64,000 bases of DNA from Streptomyces sp. NRRL F-5122 (lineage in GTDB: Bacteria; Actinomycetota; Actinomycetes; Streptomycetales; Streptomycetaceae). Positions 1 to 7,819 of the stretch are shown one piece after another; within the stretch, counting starts at the first letter, position 1, and each line of letters opens with the position of its first letter. The stretch lies in the NCBI RefSeq assembly GCF_001507435.1, contig NZ_LMWH01000241.1:1-64000 (forward strand), in the 5' to 3' direction. The position numbers and the translations under genes are program-made. The notes beneath the pieces were generated by a model that was not told where the DNA came from, did not search any database, and was given only the letters and a program-made list of their open reading frames with translations.

Positions 1-107
1 CCTGGGGCGGGGGGAGGGGGGAGGCCCCCCAAGCCCGAGCCATCCCCGGGCGCCCCCGATCCCCGACGCCCCAGGACTTCGCCGGAGCGGGAAGCGCGCC
101 CGCGGAC

Positions 108-1019
108 GTGTCTTACGCTGGTTCGGTGACGACGCCCGAAGCCGAGCAGAGCCAGTCGCTGTCCGATGCCGAGGAGCCGGTTGCCGAGGGCGCCGGATCC
201 GGGGAGGCCGCGGGCCCAGGTGAGGACGCTGCCGAGGGCGGTGCGCGGCCCGAGGAGCGGCTGGAGCGGGCCGTGCGGGCTGCCGAGCAGGCGTTGATCG
301 AGTTCGAGATCGCCGTGGAGACGTTCCGGGTCGAGGTCGAGAACTTCTCGCGGCTGCACCACCAGAAGCTCGGCCCGATGTACACGCGCCTCGACGAGCT
401 GGAGGCGGAGATCGCGGAGACGCGGGCCGCCCGTACCGGTGATCCCGAGGACATTCGCCGCGCCCAGGAGGCGCGTGCCCAGGTCATGCCGATGCCTGGC
501 GTGGAGGAACTGTTCCACGGCTGGTTGGACTCCGAGGAGGGGCTGTTCCCGGAGGCGGAGGCCATGCTGACGGACCGGCCCGTGCGGCCACCGCAGCGTG
601 TCCGCCCCAGCGAGGAGGCCCGCAAGCTCTTTCGTGAGCTCGCCCGCAAGGCTCACCCCGACCTCGCCCAGGACGACGGCGAGCGCAAGCGGCGTGAGGA
701 GTTCATCACCCGGGTCAACGCCGCCTACGCCCGCGGCGACGAGGCCGTGCTGCGGGAGCTGTCCGCGGAGTGGGCGGCCGGCCCAGTCCCTCCGGAGCGC
801 AGGCCGAGCCGCAGCGAGGAGCTCTATGCGCGCCTCGAGTGGCTTTCGCAGCGCAAGGAGATGCTCACGCTTGTGGCTCGGGAGCTGGAGGAGAGCGCGA
901 TCGGCTCGATGCTCCGACTCGCTTCCGACGATCCCGATCGTCTCCTCGACGACATCGCGGAACAGCTGCTGGCCCAGGCGGCACAGAAGGAAGCCGAGCT
1001 GGAGGCGCTGCGCGGCTGA
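108..1019 (+). CDS. J-domain protein with coiled coil (DnaJ-like)
   Basis: 303 residues from a GTG start. The first 50 residues are acidic and low in complexity. Residues 50-110 are rich in charged heptad-like sequence and look like a coiled coil. A J-domain segment follows, with the diagnostic HPD tripeptide at about residues 183-185 (ELARKAHPDLAQDD). J domains stimulate the ATPase of Hsp70, so the protein is probably a DnaK co-chaperone. It lacks the Gly/Phe region and zinc centre of classical DnaJ, and its client is unknown. A charged helical tail ends the protein. The start is uncertain because no clear ribosome binding site is visible and the upstream sequence is only partly in the window. 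Confidence 0.85.
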   Translation: MSYAGSVTTPEAEQSQSLSDAEEPVAEGAGSGEAAGPGEDAAEGGARPEERLERAVRAAEQALIEFEIAVETFRVEVENFSRLHHQKLGPMYTRLDELEAEIAETRAARTGDPEDIRRAQEARAQVMPMPGVEELFHGWLDSEEGLFPEAEAMLTDRPVRPPQRVRPSEEARKLFRELARKAHPDLAQDDGERKRREEFITRVNAAYARGDEAVLRELSAEWAAGPVPPERRPSRSEELYARLEWLSQRKEMLTLVARELEESAIGSMLRLASDDPDRLLDDIAEQLLAQAAQKEAELEALRG

Positions 1020-1141
1020 ACCGGCCGCGAAAAGCCGTGTAGCGGCGGCCGTGAGGTGATCGGCTGTGCACGGCCGGTCGCTCACGGTACCGGCGGTCGG
1101 GGCCGAGGCGGCCTTGGGCCGGCGTCGGGTAGCGTCGAAGC

Positions 1142-1489
1142 ATGCATTTCGGAGCTGGTGTGCCCACGGTCGAGGTCACGGACCTCAAGGACGGCGACTT
1201 CCTGCTGGACGTCCGTGAGGACGACGAGTGGCAGGCGGGTCACGCCGAGGGGGCGCTGCACATCCCCCTCAGCGAGTTCGTCGCACGGTACGGAGAGTTC
1301 ACGGAGGCGGCGCCGCAGGACGGCAGGGTCCATGTGATCTGCCGCTCCGGTGGCCGTTCGGCTCAGGTCGCGATGTACCTGGTCCAGCAGGGCGTCGACG
1401 CGGTGAACGTCGACGGCGGTATGCAGGTCTGGGCGGCCGCGGGCCGTCCCCTTGTGGACGCCAAGGGCGAGTCGGGCTTCGTGCTGTAG
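1142..1489 (+). CDS. Rhodanese-like domain protein
   Basis: 115 residues, a single rhodanese (sulfurtransferase) domain with no signal peptide or membrane segment. The active-site loop reads CRSGGRS with the cysteine at about residue 67. The GHAEGALHIP stretch is the usual substrate-side motif of the family. The cysteine would carry a persulfide in thiosulfate or polysulfide sulfur transfer, but the physiological donor and acceptor cannot be told from sequence. It stands alone, 120 bases after the J-domain gene and convergent with an acyl-CoA dehydrogenase gene. Confidence 0.9.
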   Translation: MHFGAGVPTVEVTDLKDGDFLLDVREDDEWQAGHAEGALHIPLSEFVARYGEFTEAAPQDGRVHVICRSGGRSAQVAMYLVQQGVDAVNVDGGMQVWAAAGRPLVDAKGESGFVL

Positions 1490-1525
1490 ATCGGGCCTGC
1501 GGCCCGCGCCGGAGCGTGCCGCGGT

Positions 1526-2665
1526 TCATCCCAGCGGATGTGCCGCGAGCAGGTCGCCGAGTGTTTCCTCGTGGGCGGCCGCCGGGCCGAGCGAGAGTTC
1601 CAGGTGCTTGGCCCACGCGTGGTAGCGGTGCAGCGGGTAGTCGGTGTCGGCGCCGAAGCCTCCGTGCAGGTGCTGGGCGGTCTGCACCACCCGTCGTACG
1701 CCCTCGGAAGCCCAGATCTTCGCGACCGCCACGTCTGCCGACGCCGGCAGTGCGCCCGCCGCCCCGGAGTTGATCCGCCATGCGGCCTGCCACAGTGTGG
1801 CCTCCATGGCGCGCAGGTCGATGTACCGGTCGGCGGCCTGTACGGCGACAGCCTGGAACGTGGCGACCGGGTGGCCGAACTGCTCGCGCTTGCCCGTGTA
1901 CGTGCTTGTCATCGCCAGCACGGCTTCGCCGAGGCCGAGCGCGAGCGCGCACGTCCCGGTGGTCAGCAGCAGTCGCAGCGACTCCCAGGCCTCTTCGGCG
2001 TCGATCATGTAGTGCGGTGCGAGCCGCGCGGATTCGAGCCGTAGTTCCGCAAGCCTTTCTCCCGTGGTGGAGAACTGTTCGGCCAGTACGACGCCTTTGT
2101 GCAGCCGTGGCACCAGGGCGAGGAGGGCTCGGCCGGAGTCTTCGGTGTGTGCGGGCAGGAGGACGGCGTCGGCGTTGTACGCCCAGGGGACCGTTGTGTG
2201 GATTCCGTCCAGCACCCAGGTGCCGTCCGTGTCCTGTCGTGCGACCACGGCGAGTTCGGCCGGGTCGTGGCCGGTGCGGCCGTGTGCGGCGACGGTGAGG
2301 ACCTGTTCTCCGCGACCTGCCCGGGCGAGCATGTCCGCCTTCAACTCCGGGCTGCCGTAGGCCTGGAGGGTCCTGGCAGCGGCCGTGCCCTCCAGCAGCG
2401 GTATGCGGGCCAGGACCTTCGCCGACTCTCGCAGTACCAGGCAGAGGGCGATCGGGTCGAGGCCCGCTCCGCCGTGCTCGGGGTCCAGCAGCAGGCTCAG
2501 CAGGTCGGCGTCCGCGAGCCGCTTCCACAGGGCGCGGTCGAAGTCGTCGGCGACGGCGCCCGTGGTGAGTGCGGGACTGGGTACGTCGTCCGGTGCGACC
2601 CGGGCGAACACGGCCCGAGCCGCTTCGAGCGCCGCCTGCTGCTCCTCGCTGAAGGTGAAGTCCAC
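1526..2665 (-). CDS. Acyl-CoA dehydrogenase family protein
   Basis: 379 residues with the full acyl-CoA dehydrogenase layout: an N-terminal helical domain (FSEEQQAALEAARAVFAR), a middle beta domain, and the C-terminal flavin-contact region (REQFGHPVATFQAV, then QHLHGGFGADTDYPLHRYHA near residues 340-360). It should oxidise an acyl-CoA to the 2-enoyl-CoA and pass electrons to ETF. The C-terminal TDYPLHRYH pattern and the divergent middle domain recall the heteromeric dehydrogenases of steroid side-chain breakdown, which fits the KstR-like palindrome 46 bases upstream. No partner subunit is adjacent. Substrate unknown. Confidence 0.88.
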   Translation of the reverse strand: MDFTFSEEQQAALEAARAVFARVAPDDVPSPALTTGAVADDFDRALWKRLADADLLSLLLDPEHGGAGLDPIALCLVLRESAKVLARIPLLEGTAAARTLQAYGSPELKADMLARAGRGEQVLTVAAHGRTGHDPAELAVVARQDTDGTWVLDGIHTTVPWAYNADAVLLPAHTEDSGRALLALVPRLHKGVVLAEQFSTTGERLAELRLESARLAPHYMIDAEEAWESLRLLLTTGTCALALGLGEAVLAMTSTYTGKREQFGHPVATFQAVAVQAADRYIDLRAMEATLWQAAWRINSGAAGALPASADVAVAKIWASEGVRRVVQTAQHLHGGFGADTDYPLHRYHAWAKHLELSLGPAAAHEETLGDLLAAHPLG

Positions 2666-2710
2666 GGCCTGTCCTTCCGGCGCATCCGGTTCCCTGACGG
2701 TGCGTCAAGA

Positions 2711-2724
2711 TAGAACAGGTTCTA
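2711..2724. promoter_or_regulatory. KstR-like operator palindrome
   Basis: TAGAACAGGTTCTA: perfect 6-bp arms around a 2-bp centre, 46 bases before the start of the acyl-CoA dehydrogenase gene. It fits the published mycobacterial KstR consensus TNNAACNNGTTNNA at every fixed position. KstR is a TetR repressor of steroid catabolism that is released by a steroid CoA thioester. No kstR gene is in the window, so the assignment is by motif only. Confidence 0.55.
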
Positions 2725-2801
2725 GAAGAAGGGAACGGCCGGGCACCGCACCGCCGTCGGGGACGGCGCCGCCGCTCATGCGTGCCGGGGCTCAGCGCCG
2801 C

Positions 2802-3866
2802 TCATCGGTCGAAGTCGAGCTCCACCTTCTCCGTGACCGGGTGGGACTGGCAGGCCAGTACATAGCCCGCCTCCGTCTCCTCCGGCTCCAGTGCGAAGTT
2901 GCGGTCCATGCGCACCTCGCCGGAGACCAGGAAGGCACGGCAGGTCCCGCACACCCCGCCCTTGCAGGCGTAGGGGGCGTCGGGGCGGTTGCGCAGCACC
3001 GTCTCCAGCAGCGATTCGCCGTCCTGCACGGGCCAGCTTCCGCCGCGTCCGTCGAGCCGGGCGGTCACCGTGCTGTGCGCGGGCGCGGGCACGGGCGGCG
3101 CGACCAGGGCCCCGGCGTCCACATGGAAGATCTCCTCGTGGATGCGCGTCCGCGCCACCCCGAGCCCGCGAAGCGCCCGCTCCGCCGACTGCACCAGCCC
3201 GAACGGCCCGCACAGGAACCAGCCGGCCACCTCCTCGATCGGCAGCAGTGCCGGCAGCAGCCCGGACAGCCGCTCCTGGTCCAGCCGCCCGGTCGGCAGG
3301 CCCGCCTGCTGCTCCTCCCGGGAGAGCACCGTGACCAGCTGGAACCGCGCGGGGAAGCGGTCCTTGAGGTCGGCGACCTCCTCCAGGAACATCGTGGAGG
3401 CGGACGTCCGGTCGCTGCGTATGAGGCAGAACCGTGCCCCGGGCTCCCGTGTCAGCAGGGTTGTCACGATCGACAGCACCGGTGTGATCCCGCTGCCGCC
3501 CACCACAGCCGCGTACAGCCCGGGTGCGGGATCCAGAGTGAACCGGCCCGCCGGGGTCATCACCTCGAGCTCGTCGCCGACGGCGATCTCCTTGAGCGCG
3601 TACGTGGAGAAGGCCCCTCCGTCGACCAGGCGTACTCCGACCCGCAGTGTGCTCGGGCCCGCGCCGTCCGGTGCCGGGGCGGGAGAGCAGATCGAGTAGG
3701 TGCGGCGCACGTCCGTGCCGTCGACGGTCCGGCGCAGGGCCAGGTGCTGGCCGGGGGCGTGCCGGTACTCCTCGCGCAGGGCGGGCGGCACGGAGAACGT
3801 CAGTGCCACGGAGTCGTCGGTCAGCCGGTCGACCGCGGCCACCGGGAGCGGGTGGAACCGGGCCAT
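2802..3866 (-). CDS. paaE: Phenylacetyl-CoA epoxidase reductase subunit PaaE
   Basis: 354 residues. A ferredoxin-reductase FAD domain (HAPGQHLALRR, then RRTYSICSPAP) is followed by an NAD(P)-binding domain (AAVVGGSGITPVLSIVTTLL) and a C-terminal plant-type 2Fe-2S domain whose cysteines lie in CKGGVCGTC with the fourth in ACQSHP. This is the order known for PaaE, which passes electrons from NADPH to the PaaA di-iron centre. The ATG at 3866 shares one base with the stop of paaD (TGATG), so the last two genes of the paa operon are translationally coupled. No paa gene follows it on this strand. Confidence 0.95.
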   Translation of the reverse strand: MARFHPLPVAAVDRLTDDSVALTFSVPPALREEYRHAPGQHLALRRTVDGTDVRRTYSICSPAPAPDGAGPSTLRVGVRLVDGGAFSTYALKEIAVGDELEVMTPAGRFTLDPAPGLYAAVVGGSGITPVLSIVTTLLTREPGARFCLIRSDRTSASTMFLEEVADLKDRFPARFQLVTVLSREEQQAGLPTGRLDQERLSGLLPALLPIEEVAGWFLCGPFGLVQSAERALRGLGVARTRIHEEIFHVDAGALVAPPVPAPAHSTVTARLDGRGGSWPVQDGESLLETVLRNRPDAPYACKGGVCGTCRAFLVSGEVRMDRNFALEPEETEAGYVLACQSHPVTEKVELDFDR

Positions 3867-4408
3867 CACAACTCCTTGAAGTGGTCGAACGGTTCGCGAC
3901 AGTCCAGGCAGCGGCGCAGTGCCTTGCACGCGGTGGAGGAGAAACGGCTGAGCAGTTCGGTCTCGGAGGATCCGCAGTGCGGGCAGCGCACGGGCTCGTC
4001 CTCCGCGTGGGGCGCCTCGGCTGCCGTACGCGTCGGGCCCAGCCGGACATCCACCGGGCCGGATGCCTCGCGGTGCCGCCGTGGGGGCGCTATCCCGAAC
4101 TCCCGCAGCTTGCGGCGGCCTTCGTCGGTGATGTCGTCGGTGGACCAGGCGGGGGCGAGTACCGTGCGGACGACGACGTCCCGTACACCGTGGGAGTGCA
4201 GGACCCGCTCTATGTCCAGGGACATCGCCTCGATGGCGGGGCATCCGGTGTAGGTGGGGGTCAGCTCGACCTCCACCGTGTCCGTGCCGCGGGCGTGGAC
4301 GGCCCGCAGGACGCCCAGTTCCTCCAGGGTGAGCACGGGCAGCTCCGGGTCGGGGACCGAGCCGGCCAGCCGGCGCAGTTCCTCCTCGAGAGCCGTGGTC
4401 GTCACCAT
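3866..4408 (-). CDS. paaD: Phenylacetyl-CoA epoxidase maturation subunit PaaD
   Basis: 180 residues from the ATG at 4408. The N-terminal half is a DUF59/MIP18 domain (LRRLAGSVPDPELPVLT, and TPTYTGCPAIEAM with its conserved cysteine). The C-terminal part carries four cysteines in two pairs (CPHC and CLDC), which fits metal or Fe-S binding. PaaD is essential for the epoxidase in other bacteria and is thought to help mature Fe-S or di-iron components. The start overlaps the last bases of paaC. A more upstream start is open but would read deep into paaC. Confidence 0.93.
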   Translation of the reverse strand: MVTTTALEEELRRLAGSVPDPELPVLTLEELGVLRAVHARGTDTVEVELTPTYTGCPAIEAMSLDIERVLHSHGVRDVVVRTVLAPAWSTDDITDEGRRKLREFGIAPPRRHREASGPVDVRLGPTRTAAEAPHAEDEPVRCPHCGSSETELLSRFSSTACKALRRCLDCREPFDHFKEL

Positions 4409-5121
4409 GTCGCACCCGGGTGGCTGCGGTGCAGATGCTGCATCTCGGCGAGCATCCGCCCGAAGGATTCGGTGTGCAGGCCCTGCCGCCCCGCGCCGGC
4501 GGTCCACGCGCCGGACTGCGGTCCCTGCGGGACCTCCAGGGTGGCCCGGTGCAGTACGTCACTCACCGATTCCAGCCAGGCGTCCTTCATGCCCGTCCAG
4601 TCGACGTCCACGCCCTCGAGCGGGAGGAACATCTCACCCGTGAACCGCCACAGCGACTCGCAGGCGCGTGACATCCGCTCATGGCTGAGGTCCGTGCCGT
4701 CGCCGAGCCGCAGCGTCCACTGCTCGGCGTGGTCCTGGTGGTAGGCGACCTCCTTGACCGCCTTGGCCGCGAGGCCGGCGAACTCGCCCTGGACCTCGGC
4801 CAGCCGACCGTAGAGGAGTCGCTGGTAGGTGGAGAAGTACAGCTGGCGGGCGATGGTGTGCGCGAAGTCGCCGTTGGGCTGCTCCACCAGCTGCAGATTG
4901 CGGAAGGCGCGCTCCTCGCGGAGGTAGGCGAGCTCGTCCTCGTTGCCCACCATCGACAACAGCACCCGGGCCTGGCCGAGCAGGTCCAGGGCGATGTTGG
5001 CGAGGGCGACCTCCTCTTCGAGCACGGGTGCGAGCCCGGCCCACTCCCCCAGGCGGTGTGAGAGCACCAGGGCGTCGTCGCCGAGGGCCAGCGCGGCCGA
5101 TGTGTGCACGGTGGCGGTCAC
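4402..5121 (-). CDS. paaC: Phenylacetyl-CoA epoxidase subunit PaaC
   Basis: 239 residues from a GTG that overlaps the paaB stop (GTGA). All-helical ferritin-like fold, with LSHRLGEWAGLAPVLEEEVA near the N-terminus and a middle stretch around LYFSTYQRLLYG. In the known complex PaaC is the structural, catalytically inactive partner that holds PaaA. The third gene of five in an operon whose order (A-B-C-D-E) matches E. coli and other bacteria. Confidence 0.95.
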   Translation of the reverse strand: MTATVHTSAALALGDDALVLSHRLGEWAGLAPVLEEEVALANIALDLLGQARVLLSMVGNEDELAYLREERAFRNLQLVEQPNGDFAHTIARQLYFSTYQRLLYGRLAEVQGEFAGLAAKAVKEVAYHQDHAEQWTLRLGDGTDLSHERMSRACESLWRFTGEMFLPLEGVDVDWTGMKDAWLESVSDVLHRATLEVPQGPQSGAWTAGAGRQGLHTESFGRMLAEMQHLHRSHPGATW

Positions 5122-5405
5122 AGGTGCTTCACCCCTTCCGGGATGTCGTAGAACGTCGGGTGCCGGTACGGCTTGTCGGCGGCCGGCTCGAAGAAGGGGT
5201 CCTTCTCGTCCGGCGAGGAGGCCGTGATGGCGGACGACGGGACGACCCAGATCGAGACGCCCTCGCCCCGCCGGGTGTAGAGATCGCGTGCGTTGCGCAG
5301 GGCCAGTTCGGCGTCCGGGGCGTGCAGGCTGCCGGCGTGGGTGTGTGAGAGGCCGCGGCGCGAGCGCACGAAGACCTCCCACAGGGGCCAGTCGGTGTTC
5401 GTCAT
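5118..5405 (-). CDS. paaB: Phenylacetyl-CoA epoxidase subunit PaaB
   Basis: 95 residues, the usual size of PaaB. It opens with [20 protein letters not shown] and carries the family pattern [19 protein letters not shown]. The MTNTDWPLW start at 5405 overlaps the paaA stop as ATGA. A longer open frame upstream exists but lies inside paaA. PaaB is a small non-catalytic subunit thought to bridge PaaAC dimers. Confidence 0.95.
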   Translation of the reverse strand: MTNTDWPLWEVFVRSRRGLSHTHAGSLHAPDAELALRNARDLYTRRGEGVSIWVVPSSAITASSPDEKDPFFEPAADKPYRHPTFYDIPEGVKHL

Positions 5406-6403
5406 GCGTGCGTCGCTCCCGTCCCGGCGTTGCCGTGCTTCGCCGCGTGGGCCGCGGCCGCCTCTCGTACCCATGCGCCTTCGTCGTGTGCCTGCCTGCG
5501 CCGCGCTATCCGCTGGTCGTTGCAGGGGCCGTTGCCCTTGAGGACGTCATGGAACTCCGTCCAGTCGATGGGGCCGAAGTCGTGGTGGCCCCGCTCCTCG
5601 TTCCAGACGAGAGCCGGGTCGGGGAGCGTGAGGCCCAGGGATTCGGCCTGGGGGACGCAGATGTCCACGAAGCGCTGGCGCAGCTCGTCGTTCGAGTGCC
5701 GCTTGATCTTCCATGCCATCGACTGCGCGGAGTGCGCCGACTCGTCGTCGGGCGGGCCGAACATCATCAGGGACGGCCACCACCAGCGGTCCACCGCGTC
5801 CTGGGCCATCGCGTGCTGCTCGGCGGTTCCCCGGCTGAGGGAGAGCAGCAGCTCGTAGCCCTGACGCTGGTGGAAGGACTCCTCCTTGCAGATGCGGACC
5901 ATGGCGCGCGCGTACGGGCCGTAGGAGCAGCGGCACAGGGGCACCTGGTTGGTGATCGCGGCGCCGTCCACGAGCCAGCCGATGGCGCCGACGTCCGCCC
6001 ATGTCAGGGTGGGGTAGTTGAAGATCGAGGAGTACTTCTGCCGACCGGTGTGCAGCTTGTCCAGCAGCTCGTCCCGGCCGGTGCCGAGCGTCTCCGCCGC
6101 GCTGTACAGGTACAGGCCGTGGCCCGCCTCGTCCTGGACCTTGGCCATCAGGATCGCCTTGCGGCGCAGGGAGGGGGCGCGGGTGATCCAGTTGGCCTCC
6201 GGCTGCATGCCGATGATCTCGGAGTGCGCGTGCTGGGCGATCTGCCGGACCAGGGTGGCCCGGTAGGCGTCGGGCATCCAGTCACGCGGCTCGATGCGCT
6301 CCTCGGCGGCCACGGCGGCGTCGAAGGCGGCCTGGAAGGCCGATGTGTCCTCCTGCGCCGCGCCGTCCGCGTGGGCCGTCCGGTGCGCTGCTGCTGTCGC
6401 CAT
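5402..6403 (-). CDS. paaA: Phenylacetyl-CoA epoxidase catalytic subunit PaaA
   Basis: 333 residues. Di-iron ferritin-like catalytic subunit of the ring 1,2-epoxidase that converts phenylacetyl-CoA to its epoxide. Metal ligand helices are visible as [13 protein letters not shown] and [29 protein letters not shown] is another typical stretch. The ATG at 6403 has a GAGGGGG ribosome binding site just upstream. An in-frame start 18 bases earlier is less well placed. First gene of the five-gene operon. A 14-bp palindrome shared with the paaN/paaH promoter lies 30 bases upstream. Confidence 0.96.
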   Translation of the reverse strand: MATAAAHRTAHADGAAQEDTSAFQAAFDAAVAAEERIEPRDWMPDAYRATLVRQIAQHAHSEIIGMQPEANWITRAPSLRRKAILMAKVQDEAGHGLYLYSAAETLGTGRDELLDKLHTGRQKYSSIFNYPTLTWADVGAIGWLVDGAAITNQVPLCRCSYGPYARAMVRICKEESFHQRQGYELLLSLSRGTAEQHAMAQDAVDRWWWPSLMMFGPPDDESAHSAQSMAWKIKRHSNDELRQRFVDICVPQAESLGLTLPDPALVWNEERGHHDFGPIDWTEFHDVLKGNGPCNDQRIARRRQAHDEGAWVREAAAAHAAKHGNAGTGATHA

Positions 6404-6432
6404 GCGGTCCCCCTCGACCATTCCGTCTCCCG

Positions 6433-6446
6433 ACCGATCGTTCGGT
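6433..6446. promoter_or_regulatory. PaaR-like TetR operator, site 1 (paaA)
   Basis: ACCGATCGTTCGGT: 5-bp arms ACCGA/TCGGT around a 4-bp centre, 30 bases before paaA. Read on the minus strand it is the same 14-mer as the site at 11854, and the identity continues for three more bases (17 in all). It is the likely target of the TetR regulator encoded at 13435. Confidence 0.75.
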
Positions 6447-6492
6447 CCGTCGAATTCAATGGTGGGCCGAGGCGCCGTAGGGTGTCAACTGC

Positions 6493-6501
6493 TGTGGACA
6501 A
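6493..6501 (-). promoter_or_regulatory. DnaA-box nonamer
   Basis: TTGTCCACA on the minus strand, a perfect match to the Streptomyces-preferred DnaA box, in the spacer between paaA and the DUF5819 gene. Confidence 0.45.
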
Positions 6502-6542
6502 CCTCCGAGCCGTGGTGCGGCCGCTGTGTCCATTGGGGTGTG

Positions 6543-6566
6543 CGGTACGGGTGGGTCTGAGTACCG
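6543..6566. promoter_or_regulatory. Inverted repeat upstream of the DUF5819/HTTM pair
   Basis: CGGTAC, 12 bases, GTACCG, 129 bases before the DUF5819 gene start. A candidate operator or part of a promoter for that gene pair. There is no known match, and an inverted repeat this short can arise by chance. Confidence 0.25.
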
Positions 6567-6694
6567 TTCCGGTGCACGTACGGCGCCGTGCTGCGGACGG
6601 GTGATGCGGTCCGTGGTGGTGACGGCAGCTGCCGGACGGTCCTGGTGTGCGCGGTAGGGCGTCGAGGCAGGCGAGGCTCGAAAGACGGGGCGGG

Positions 6695-7819
6695 ATGGAC
6701 ACGTACGAGGAGAAGCCGGAGGACCGGCCGGGCGATTCCGACGACCCGGTGTCCCGCCTGCCCGTGGGCGTCGCGCGGGACGAGCGGGAGGATCCGCCGG
6801 CGGACGACGTCGCACCTGCTCCGGGCCCGGGCGGTGCGGCTCCGGGCGGGGCGGGCAAGGTCGCGGATGCTGCGGGCGAGAGCGGTCCGGCCTCCGGCGG
6901 TGCGGGCGGGGACGTAGGCGCTTCGGGCCCGGGCGGTGCGGCTCCGGGCGGGGCGGGCAAGGCCGTGGACGCTGCGGGCGAGAGCGGTCCGGCCTCCGGC
7001 GGTGCGGGCGGGGACGTAGGTGCTTCGGGCCCGGACGGTGCAGGCCCGGACGGGACGGGCGAGGTTGCCCGGCTCATGGAAAGGGGTGGCCCCGTTCCGG
7101 AGGCCACCGATCCGCACGGACCGCCGCCCGCCCCTGTCGCGGATCCCGGCGGCGTGATTCCGGTCGCGCCTCGCCGCGGCCTGGCGGCCCTCTCCCTGCG
7201 GTACCAGATAGCCGCCGCTCTGGCGCTCGCGGTCGTCGCAGTCGCCGCCTGTGTGCACGTCGGGATGGTGTTCCTGCACGTCGCGCCCTCGAACACCCTT
7301 ACCAAGAAGCACGGCAGGGCGATCGACGACTGGATCTATCCCGAGTTCGAGCAGAACTGGAAGCTGTTCGCCCCGAACCCGCTGCAGCAGAACATCGACG
7401 TCCAGGTCCGCGCCGAGGTGCTCACCGCGGACGGCGGTGTACGGACGACCGGCTGGTACGACCTGTCCGCACTCGACGGCGCCGCCATCCACGGCAATCC
7501 GCTGCCGAGCCACAGCCAGCAGAACGAACTGCGCCGCGCCTGGGACTTCTACCTCGGCGCGCACGACACCGCGAACCGGCCCTCGGGACTGCGCGGCGCC
7601 CTGTCCGAGGACTATCTGCGCCGCCTGGTCGTGATGCGCCTCGGCCGTGAGCACGCGCTCGGCCGCGGGGACTCCTTCGCACGGGTCCAGGTCCGCTCCA
7701 GTACCACCAATGTGCCGCCTCCCCGATGGAGCGGCGAGAAGGTGTCCAGGACGCCCGTCTACCGTGAGCTGCCCTGGTGGCCGGTGCCGGAGAGCGAGCA
7801 GTCGGGGGTGAACGCCTGA
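6695..7819 (+). CDS. DUF5819 family membrane protein
   Basis: 374 residues from the ATG at 6695. The first 140 residues are disordered, rich in Gly/Ala/Pro, and hold a 34-residue tandem repeat. One strong membrane segment follows (QIAAALALAVVAVAACVHVG, about residues 170-190). Then comes a conserved extracytoplasmic-looking domain with FEQNWKLFAPNPLQQN, which I recognise as DUF5819. Function unknown. The stop overlaps the start of the HTTM gene (TGATG), so the two are cotranslated and probably act together in the membrane. Confidence 0.85.
   Translation: MDTYEEKPEDRPGDSDDPVSRLPVGVARDEREDPPADDVAPAPGPGGAAPGGAGKVADAAGESGPASGGAGGDVGASGPGGAAPGGAGKAVDAAGESGPASGGAGGDVGASGPDGAGPDGTGEVARLMERGGPVPEATDPHGPPPAPVADPGGVIPVAPRRGLAALSLRYQIAAALALAVVAVAACVHVGMVFLHVAPSNTLTKKHGRAIDDWIYPEFEQNWKLFAPNPLQQNIDVQVRAEVLTADGGVRTTGWYDLSALDGAAIHGNPLPSHSQQNELRRAWDFYLGAHDTANRPSGLRGALSEDYLRRLVVMRLGREHALGRGDSFARVQVRSSTTNVPPPRWSGEKVSRTPVYRELPWWPVPESEQSGVNA
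6831..7034 (+). repeat. Two 102-bp tandem repeats inside the DUF5819 gene
   Basis: Two near-identical copies (6831-6932 and 6933-7034), with the start of a third, degenerate copy from 7035. 102 bp is 34 codons, so the frame is kept. The encoded unit is rich in Gly, Ala and Ser and lies in the disordered N-terminal tail. Confidence 0.9.

Noticed and set aside
3867..4562. N-terminal extension of PaaE
   Set aside because: It overlaps paaD completely; the TGATG junction defines the start at 3866.
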